Origin: Alphaproteobacteria bacterium
GTDB taxonomy: Bacteria; Pseudomonadota; Alphaproteobacteria; Caulobacterales; Parvularculaceae
DNA length: 5,398 nt
Assembly: GCA_030428745.1 (NCBI GenBank)
Contig: JAUIEG010000220.1
Coordinates: 1 to 5,398 of the forward strand
Direction: 5' to 3'
Part shown: positions 1 through 4,140 of the stretch, in pieces
Layout of the letters: each line of letters starts with the position of its first letter
Position numbering within the stretch: the stretch's first letter is position 1
The notes under the pieces: generated by a model
What the model saw: the letters and a program-made list of their open reading frames with translations, nothing else
Database searches by the model: none
What the model was told of the DNA's origin: nothing
Translations under genes and position numbers: made by a program

Positions 1-405
1 GAGCAATAATGTTTCACCACGTCCGCGCGCATGAAGAAGGCGAGAGGTGAAGACACGCCCGCGCTCGGGATCGGCGGCGAGCTGGATTTCGTCGATGGCG
101 AGAAAATCGACCTCGCGCTCCAGCGGCATCGCCTCGACTGTCGCCACCCAGTAGCGCGCATTGGGCGGGATGATCTTCTCCTCGCCGGTGACGAGGGCGA
201 CCTCGCGCGGGTCGCGGATGGCGATGATCCGGTCATAGATCTCCCGGGCGAGGAGCCGCAGGGGCAGGCCGATCATGCCCGATTTGTGGGCCAGCATCCG
301 CTCCAGCGCGTAATGGGTCTTGCCGGTGTTGGTGGGGCCCAGCACCGCGCAAAGCCGCCCGCCGCCGCTGGCGGAAAAATCGTCGAAGGGCTGGGAAGAG
401 GACAC
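1..405 (-). CDS. Suv3-like DExH-box RNA helicase, N-terminal part (cut by window edge)
   Basis: Reading the minus strand from a GTG at 405-403 gives 135 open codons that run off the window at position 1, so the C-terminal part is missing. Visible motifs are Walker A GPTNTGKT at residues 23-30, a VTGEE segment near 72-76, and the Walker B/motif II form AIDEIQ at 103-108, followed by ADPERGRVFTSRLL. DEIQ in place of DEAD, together with VTGEE, is typical of the Suv3/mitochondrial-degradosome helicase family, whose alphaproteobacterial members are thought to unwind RNA in the cytoplasm, probably in RNA turnover. GTG is chosen because an in-frame TAG lies upstream at 438-436, no ATG falls between, and a plausible promoter sits about 30 nt upstream. 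The start is only 22 residues before Walker A. The gene is divergent from rpmB. The family call is firm; the cellular role is inferred from the family. Confidence 0.88.
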   Translation of the reverse strand, partial: MSSSQPFDDFSASGGGRLCAVLGPTNTGKTHYALERMLAHKSGMIGLPLRLLAREIYDRIIAIRDPREVALVTGEEKIIPPNARYWVATVEAMPLEREVDFLAIDEIQLAADPERGRVFTSRLLHARGRGETLLL

Positions 406-438
406 GGAAAATAACGGCTTTCGGCGGTTACAGGACTA

Positions 439-468
439 TTTATAAGAGAGTCGCAGTTAATCCCTCAA
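439..468 (-). promoter_or_regulatory. Candidate sigma-70 promoter of the helicase gene
   Basis: On the minus strand, TTGAGG (468-463) and TATAAA (444-439) are separated by 18 nt. The predicted transcript would start near 432, giving a leader of about 27 nt before the GTG at 405. This agrees with the chosen non-ATG start. The call rests on pattern matching only. Confidence 0.45.
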
Positions 469-485
469 ATCCGGGGGTAAAGCGC

Positions 486-514
486 TTGACGCTCCGCCGG
501 GCCTCAGTTACAGA
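486..514 (+). promoter_or_regulatory. Candidate promoter of rpmB
   Basis: TTGACG (486-491) and TACAGA (509-514) are 17 nt apart. The -35 is close to the alphaproteobacterial TTGAC core; the -10 is weaker. It would give a leader of roughly 75 nt before rpmB. That leader contains a small GC hairpin, GGCGG-ACG-CCGCC, at 546-558. It lies back to back with the helicase promoter. Confidence 0.45.
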
Positions 515-597
515 GCGCGGCTCATTTTCAAGGTTTCTCGGAACGGGCGGACGCCGCCAGATATGGCGCGGGCCCCTTAAAATGCAAGGCTAGATCA

Positions 598-876
598 ATG
601 GCGCGGCGCTGTGAATTGACGGGCATTGGCCCCAAAGTCGGGAACAATGTCTCCCACGCGAAAAACCGGACCAAACGGCGTTTTCTGCCGAATCTCTGCA
701 ATGTGACGCTGCATTCGGACAAGCTCGGCCAGGGCTTCAAGTTCCGCATTGCGGCCTCGGCGCTGCGCACGGTCGATCATGTGGGCGGCCTCGATGTGTT
801 CCTCGCCAAGGCCGATGATGGCCAGCTGTCAACGAACGCGTTGAAACTGAAGCGCAAATTGGCGAAAGCCTCTTAA
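598..876 (+). CDS. rpmB: Large ribosomal subunit protein bL28
   Basis: The 92-residue product is a recognisable bL28, a structural protein of the 50S subunit. It opens with MARRCELTG, followed by GNNVSHAKNRTKRRFLPNL (residues 15-33), the family's most conserved segment, which binds rRNA. The C-terminal tail is basic (LKLKRKLAKAS). The length exceeds the roughly 78 residues of many bacterial L28 proteins and fits the extended alphaproteobacterial form. No CxxC zinc pair is present. The start is supported by AAGG at 586-589, 8 nt before the ATG, and by the conserved MARRC N-terminus. The gene stands alone with its own promoter and terminator, divergent from the helicase; I recall this pairing as common in Alphaproteobacteria. 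The identification is very secure. Confidence 0.97.
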   Translation: MARRCELTGIGPKVGNNVSHAKNRTKRRFLPNLCNVTLHSDKLGQGFKFRIAASALRTVDHVGGLDVFLAKADDGQLSTNALKLKRKLAKAS

Positions 877-907
877 GCGCTAAAGCGGTTTTCTCGGAAA
901 TCTAATG

Positions 908-940
908 ACGGGGCGGGCTTTCGGGTCCGCCCCGTTTTCT
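908..940 (+). terminator. Rho-independent terminator of rpmB
   Basis: A perfect 9-bp GC-rich stem pairs 908-916 (ACGGGGCGG) with 927-935 (CCGCCCCGT) around a 10-nt loop, and is followed by TTTTCT. It begins 31 nt after the rpmB stop codon. Confidence 0.88.
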
Positions 941-960
941 ATTCGGTGGCGCTACGGCTT

Positions 961-1106
961 GCGCCCAGCGCTTTGATCCCCCTCGTCATCCGGCGCTGGG
1001 CGTCGTCTGACACTCCCCCTTTTCAAGGGGGAGAAAAGAAGCGGCCTCATGGGCTTTCCTCCCCTTGTAAAGGGGAGGTGTCTGCGAAGCAGACGGAGGG
1101 GATCAA
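961..1106. repeat. Composite intergenic inverted-repeat element (two facing copies)
   Basis: Two diverged copies of one unit face each other. Copy A (plus strand, 973-1038) begins TTGATCCCCCTCGTC; copy B (minus strand, 1106-1054) begins TTGATCCCCTCCGTC, so the outer ends match at 13 of 15 positions. Each copy then has a GACAC(C)TCCCC block, a 9-bp hairpin (1013-1021 with 1025-1033 in A; 1058-1066 with 1070-1078 in B) and a GAAAG-type end. Copy B also holds a 6-bp hairpin, GTCTGC-GAA-GCAGAC (1080-1094). Copy A has a different internal block whose GCGCTGGGCG (993-1002) pairs with CGCCCAGCGC at 962-971 just outside it. There is no convincing coding sequence in 941-1228, so this element explains most of that gap. 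It resembles short palindromic intergenic repeats that I recall as abundant in some alphaproteobacterial genomes; copy number here is unknown. Confidence 0.75.
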
Positions 1107-1228
1107 TTTGCCATGTTGAATCAGACACGCCACTTCTTTTTTCCAGCCCGGGCTCTGGGGGTTGGCGGCGAGTCTGTATAAAAGAGCGCCGAAAGAAGAA
1201 CGCCCCGGAAGGATCCCGAGAAGGATAA

Positions 1229-1927
1229 ATGGAAGCCGCGGTCGAAAAGCATAATCCCCGGGAAACGGCGGTGGAGCGGCTAGCGCGCCATATGGGCGCG
1301 TTCATGACCGGCTTCATGCGCATGGTGATGCTGGCGGTGATGCTGGCGCCGGTGTTGCTGGCCGCGATTCTCACCGTCGATATTCCGGTCCATCTATTCG
1401 ACTGGATCGCCGGGGATCATATCGCCTCGCGCCCCTCCAACTGGCTGTCGCGGGGCGGGGTGATCATGGCGATGGCGCCGCTGGCCGTCATTCTCTTCGC
1501 GCGCAAATATGGCGGCGACGAAGCCTCTCGCGCCGTCACCGCCTCGTGGGGCGTTGCGGCGGCGGCGATCTTTGCGGAGCTGTCGATCCTTGCGCCGTCT
1601 TTAGAGGACGGCGATTTGCCGGGCGTCCGCTTCACCGTCTTCTTCACCGCGAGCGCCATGGCCGCGCAATATATGGCGGCGAGCGCCTATGACATTTCCC
1701 GCGGCGGCGGACGCTGGTGGCGCGCGCCGCTTTACGGCGCGCTGCTCGCCTATGGAACTTATGCGCTGATCTATTTCCCCGGCGTCTATGCCGGCTCCGG
1801 CGTTCCGTGGATCAACTGGATGATCGGCGACTTCGCCATCAAGACGCTTTTCGCGCTGTTGTTTTTGCCCGTATACGGATTTTTGAGAAAACCCCTGAAG
1901 CCGAAAGGCGGATATGGGGGGATTTAA
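1229..1927 (+). CDS. VUT family (queuosine-precursor-transporter-like) membrane protein, divergent
   Basis: The 232-residue product has about six predicted membrane helices, near residues 31-50, 77-91, 103-122, 134-153, 167-185 and 198-218, so it should lie in the inner membrane. The C-terminal half resembles the VUT/YhhQ family (PF02592): an RFTVFFTASAMAAQ helix, then GRWWRAPL (161-168), GVPW (191-194) and IGDFAIK (199-205). Characterised members take up queuosine precursors such as preQ0 or preQ1. The usual acidic/Asn motif before the conserved YG is missing (here FARKYGGDEASRAV), as is the acidic residue I expect in the fifth helix, so substrate and activity are uncertain. GAGAAGGA at 1218-1225 is only 3 nt from the ATG, which is short; ATG 1292 (residue 22) is a weaker alternative. 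The stop overlaps the stop of the convergent gene. Family call fairly confident, function not. Confidence 0.68.
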   Translation: MEAAVEKHNPRETAVERLARHMGAFMTGFMRMVMLAVMLAPVLLAAILTVDIPVHLFDWIAGDHIASRPSNWLSRGGVIMAMAPLAVILFARKYGGDEASRAVTASWGVAAAAIFAELSILAPSLEDGDLPGVRFTVFFTASAMAAQYMAASAYDISRGGGRWWRAPLYGALLAYGTYALIYFPGVYAGSGVPWINWMIGDFAIKTLFALLFLPVYGFLRKPLKPKGGYGGI

Positions 1928-2250
1928 TTAAAAAACCAATCGCCAATCTTTGCTATGGTCGCGATAACAAATGATAGTGCGATAAAAGAAAGCAAGAATA
2001 TTCCAGGACCTTTCAAGCTTTGTCGAATGGCTTGCTGGTCTTGAGTTAGCTTATCGTTCGGAGTTTGGAAAAGAACAAAGAAGTAAACCGCGATTGGGGC
2101 GAAAAATCCTATTCCTGCTGTTAGGGCTAATACACGCGAAACAGTAGGCGGCAGTTTTTCACCGACAATGATCACGACTGCAAATGCGATAAGCGTATAA
2201 ATGACAATCCAACGAATGAACGGAATTTCCTTAAGACGTTTCATTGCCAT
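1924..2250 (-). CDS. Hypothetical three-helix membrane protein (AT-rich ORFan)
   Basis: I do not recognise this 108-residue protein. It has a short basic N-terminus (MAMKRLKEIP), then three strongly hydrophobic stretches at about residues 12-30, 40-61 and 82-102, with a polar loop between the second and third (QTPNDKLTQDQQAIRQSLK). It is probably a small inner-membrane protein. The ATG at 2250 lies 2 nt after the hemB stop, so translation following hemB on one transcript is likely; ATG 2244 (second Met) is an alternative, and neither has a strong ribosome binding site. By hand count the gene is about 41% GC, against about 63% in a sampled 60-nt stretch of hemB, suggesting recent acquisition or a lineage-specific gene. 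Its stop shares bases with the stop of the convergent VUT gene. That it is a real gene is supported by the membrane pattern and tight fit, not by homology. Confidence 0.65.
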   Translation of the reverse strand: MAMKRLKEIPFIRWIVIYTLIAFAVVIIVGEKLPPTVSRVLALTAGIGFFAPIAVYFFVLFQTPNDKLTQDQQAIRQSLKGPGIFLLSFIALSFVIATIAKIGDWFFN

Positions 2251-2252
2251 GT

Positions 2253-3263
2253 TTATCTCAACTTCTTCGCCGCATCCGCGGCAAAGTAAGTGATGATCCC
2301 ATCAGCGCCGGCGCGTTTGAATGCGAGCAGCGACTCCATCATCGCCCTGTGTCCGTCGATCCAGCCGTTCTGGGCGGCGGCTTTGATTTGCGCATATTCG
2401 CCGGAGACCTGAAAGACGAAGGTGGGCGCGCCGAATTCATCTTTCACGCGGGCGACAATGTCGAGATAGGGAAGGCCGGGCTTCACCATCACGCTGTCGG
2501 CGCCTTCGGCGAGATCGAGGGCGACTTCGCGGATCGCTTCGTCGCTGTTGGCCGGGTCCATCTGATAGGTGCGCTTGTCGCCTTTCAAGACGCCTGACGA
2601 GCCGATGGCGTCGCGATAGGGACCGTAAAAGGCGGAGGCGTATTTCGCGGCGTAGGCCATGATCATCACATCTTGAAACCCGGCTTTGTCGAGCCCGGCG
2701 CGGATGGCGCCGACGCGTCCGTCCATCATGTCCGACGGCGCAATAATGTCGAAACCGGCCTGCGCCTGAACCACGGACTGTTTGACCAGAATTTCGACGG
2801 TTTCGTCGTTGAGGATTTCGCCGTCCTTCATCAGCCCGTCATGGCCGTGATCGGTGTAAGGATCGAGGGCGACGTCGGCCATGAGCCCAATCTCGGGAAC
2901 TTCGGCCTTAATCGCCCGCGCTGTGCGACACATCAAATTGTCCGGATTTGTTGCTTCCTCGCCGCCGGGCGTGCGGCCATCGGCGTCCGTAAACGGAAAG
3001 AGGGCGAGGGCGGGAATACCGAGCTCGCGCGCCTCCAATGCGGCCGTTACGGCTTCATCAGGCGACAGCCTGTAAACGCCGGGCATCGCCGCCACCGGTT
3101 CGCGCACATTCTTTCCGTCTTTTAAGATAATCGCCCAGATCAGATCGTCAGCCGACAGCCGCGTTTCGGCGTGCAGGCGGCGGGACCAGTCTGTGCGGCG
3201 CAAACGGCGCAGGCGCAGGGCGGGGAAGCGGGCCAAAGGAGCAGAATGAGGGTGTTTGTTCAT
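2253..3263 (-). CDS. hemB: Porphobilinogen synthase (5-aminolevulinate dehydratase)
   Basis: This cytosolic enzyme condenses two 5-aminolevulinates into porphobilinogen, the second committed step of heme and other tetrapyrroles. Its 336 residues match the family length. The two Schiff-base lysines are K207 (AYAAKYASAFYGPYR) and K261 (SVMVKPGLPYLD). The metal loop DVALDPYTDHGHDG (130-143) has Asp/Ala where zinc-type enzymes have cysteines, placing it in the zinc-independent, Mg-responsive class known from Pseudomonas and Bradyrhizobium. Other conserved parts are REPVAAMPGVYRLS (54-67), FPFTD (89-93) and APSDMMDGRVGAIR (175-188). Residues 41-50 (LIWAIILKDG) depart from the usual LI-P-(L/I)FV-EG segment. 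ATG 3263 starts an N-terminus running directly into the typical R-R-T-D-W-S-R-R-L region. The gene diverges from the MarR gene and is followed after 2 nt by the small membrane-protein gene. Identification is secure. Confidence 0.97.
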   Translation of the reverse strand: MNKHPHSAPLARFPALRLRRLRRTDWSRRLHAETRLSADDLIWAIILKDGKNVREPVAAMPGVYRLSPDEAVTAALEARELGIPALALFPFTDADGRTPGGEEATNPDNLMCRTARAIKAEVPEIGLMADVALDPYTDHGHDGLMKDGEILNDETVEILVKQSVVQAQAGFDIIAPSDMMDGRVGAIRAGLDKAGFQDVMIMAYAAKYASAFYGPYRDAIGSSGVLKGDKRTYQMDPANSDEAIREVALDLAEGADSVMVKPGLPYLDIVARVKDEFGAPTFVFQVSGEYAQIKAAAQNGWIDGHRAMMESLLAFKRAGADGIITYFAADAAKKLR

Positions 3264-3318
3264 ACTCTGTTATTATTCTCAACAGCCGTGAAAGCCCAGA
3301 CTAAAGCCCGGTCCTTAG

Positions 3319-3334
3319 AATTTGATTGCAAATT
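3319..3334. promoter_or_regulatory. Candidate MarR-type operator (6-4-6 inverted repeat)
   Basis: AATTTG-ATTG-CAAATT has perfect 6-bp arms around a 4-bp spacer. Its 16-bp size and AT-rich arms suit a MarR-family dimer. It lies in the hemB/regulator divergent region, 79 bp before the regulator start, where autoregulation is commonly exerted. The symmetry is seen in the sequence; binding is inferred. Confidence 0.45.
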
Positions 3335-3342
3335 GAACAGTC

Positions 3343-3354
3343 CGGCTTAACGCC
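3343..3354 (-). promoter_or_regulatory. Shared 12-bp motif, copy 1 (hemB/regulator promoter region)
   Basis: The minus strand reads GGCGTTAAGCCG, identical to the plus-strand motif at 4119-4130 in the hemA leader. Here it points toward hemB, just as the second copy points toward hemA. Both copies are preceded on their strand by AACGAGG, at different distances. GGC/GCC ends around a TTAA core give it partial dyad symmetry. Confidence 0.4.
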
Positions 3355-3412
3355 GCTTTTAGACCTCGTTCCTATAACCGCAGTACAGGTTTTCGTTGAG
3401 TGAGTAATAATA

Positions 3413-3940
3413 ATGACGGTTAACGGGGCAATGCGAGAAGTTATTGGCGAAAGCGCGACGTCGGTCGACAAGGATCCAGAAGTGCTGGAGTCCGGCTATC
3501 TCCAGCTTTTGCATCTGGTGGAGCGGCTGCACCGCCAGCTTCTAGACGTGATCAAGGACGAGCTTGAGCGGCTTGGCCAGACGGATATCAATTCCGTCCA
3601 GGCGTTGCTGCTCTATAATATCGGCGACGCTGAGCTGACCCCGGGCGAATTACGCTCGCGCGGTCACTATCTCGGCTCCAACGTCTCCTACAATCTCAAG
3701 CAGCTTGTGGAGAAGGGCTACATCAAGGACGAGCGCTCCAATACGGACCGCCGCTCCAAGCGCGTGTCGCTGACCGACATGGGGCTTGAAGTGCGCGACG
3801 CCATCACGGCGCTGTTCGAACGTCAGCTTCAGTCGGTGGAGCAGGTGGGCGGCGTCAACAGCCAGCTCATCGACGACACCAACAAGACGCTGCAGCGCCT
3901 TGAGCGCTTCTGGGCCGACCAGGTTCGCTATCGCCTCTAG
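3413..3940 (+). CDS. ldtR: MarR-family winged-helix regulator, LdtR-like
   Basis: This 175-residue protein is a MarR-family DNA-binding dimer. The long segment LVERLHRQLLDVIKDELERLG (35-55), then TDINSVQALLLYNIGDAELTPGELRSRGHYLGSNVSYNLKQL and a wing around DERSNTDRRSKRVSLT (106-121), closely resembles LdtR as I remember it from Liberibacter and Rhizobiales, where it controls an L,D-transpeptidase gene. The ending RLERFWADQVRYRL (162-175) also fits. The putative recognition helix is about 86-100. The first 27 residues are not conserved, so the start is uncertain: ATG 3413 has weak GAGTGAG upstream, and ATG 3431 is an alternative. It diverges from hemB and precedes hemA. I recall hemB-MarR synteny in Rhizobiales. 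The target genes here are not known; autoregulation and heme-gene control are inferences from position. Confidence 0.85.
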   Translation: MTVNGAMREVIGESATSVDKDPEVLESGYLQLLHLVERLHRQLLDVIKDELERLGQTDINSVQALLLYNIGDAELTPGELRSRGHYLGSNVSYNLKQLVEKGYIKDERSNTDRRSKRVSLTDMGLEVRDAITALFERQLQSVEQVGGVNSQLIDDTNKTLQRLERFWADQVRYRL

Positions 3941-3961
3941 AATCCTCAGCAAGCCAACTTT

Positions 3962-3978
3962 TTAAGAATCATTCTCAA
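3962..3978. promoter_or_regulatory. Candidate Irr ICE-like iron box
   Basis: TTAAGAATCATTCTCAA matches the rhizobial iron-control element as I remember it (TTTAGAA-YNR-TTCTAAA) at all but two positions, with a perfect AGAA/TTCT core. Irr controls hem genes in several Alphaproteobacteria. The box lies 21 nt after the regulator stop codon and 162 nt before hemA, with a terminator between, so its target is uncertain. A Fur-like reading is the alternative. Confidence 0.42.
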
Positions 3979-3989
3979 TTGGTGCGTGG

Positions 3990-4024
3990 AAAACGCGCCT
4001 CCTTCCGGGAGGCGCGTTTTTATT
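3990..4024 (+). terminator. Strong rho-independent terminator after the MarR regulator
   Basis: A perfect 13-bp stem pairs 3990-4002 (AAAACGCGCCTCC) with 4008-4020 (GGAGGCGCGTTTT) around the loop TTCCG, followed by TATTTT. It starts 49 nt past the regulator stop. It implies that hemA normally needs its own promoter in 4025-4130, unless read-through is regulated. Confidence 0.92.
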
Positions 4025-4118
4025 TTCTGTTTTACCGCAGATGCGGCGTTCGGTCCGCAGGCTTGGCACTGGCCTTTACCGGCGGTAGTTGATTATGTGT
4101 CATTCTGAGTAAAAACGA

Positions 4119-4130
4119 GGCGTTAAGCCG
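4119..4130 (+). promoter_or_regulatory. Shared 12-bp motif, copy 2 (hemA leader)
   Basis: GGCGTTAAGCCG ends 10 nt before the hemA ATG and is an exact match, on the opposite strand, to 3343-3354. AAAGAG at 4131-4136, the likely hemA ribosome binding site, follows immediately, so a protein bound to the DNA here could block transcription, or an RNA-level factor could affect translation. The role is inferred. Confidence 0.4.
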
Positions 4131-4140
4131 AAAGAGCGCG

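Larger units (their letters stand above)
3264..3412. promoter_or_regulatory. Divergent hemB / MarR-regulator promoter region
   Basis: This 149-bp region must carry promoters for both genes. A TATAAC hexamer at 3373-3378 is a possible -10 for the regulator but has no good -35 at the right distance. TTGAAC at 3333-3338 is a possible -35 that overlaps the right arm of the 3319-3334 palindrome, but its -10 (about 3356-3361) is poor. No clear hemB promoter stands out. The region also contains AAAGCCC twice, 12 nt apart (3291-3297 and 3303-3309), and GTTGAG near each start codon in mirrored orientation (CTCAAC 3278-3283; GTTGAG 3395-3400). Confidence 0.6.

Noticed and set aside
31..414. Plus-strand open frame of 127 codons at the left edge
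   Set aside because: The opposite strand encodes the Suv3-like helicase with intact Walker motifs, so this is its shadow.
528..780. Overlapping minus-strand frames opposite rpmB
   Set aside because: They are shadows of rpmB and its leader; no start signals or family features.
1177..1182. TATAAA as a -10 box for the VUT gene
   Set aside because: No acceptable -35 lies 16-18 nt upstream (the nearest TTGGCG is only 9 nt away), so it was not listed as a promoter.
952..1374. Minus-strand open frame of 140 codons across the repeat element
   Set aside because: It runs through the hairpin repeat and into the start of the VUT gene on the other strand; Arg/Pro/Ser-rich with no recognisable domain.
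1869..1884. CCGTATACGG followed by ATTTTT near the VUT 3' end as a terminator
   Set aside because: Only 3 bp can form around a 4-nt loop, and it lies inside coding sequence.
2244..3125. Plus-strand open frames opposite hemB (2244-2597, 2673-3125, 2881-3075)
   Set aside because: They are antisense to a complete, catalytically intact hemB and show no domain.
3650..3952. Minus-strand open frame opposite the MarR gene
   Set aside because: It is antisense to the clearly conserved winged-helix and C-terminal region of the regulator.
4064..4079. Sigma-54-like TGGCAC...TTTAC upstream of hemA
   Set aside because: The GG-N10-GC rule is not met: the position expected to be GC reads TA.
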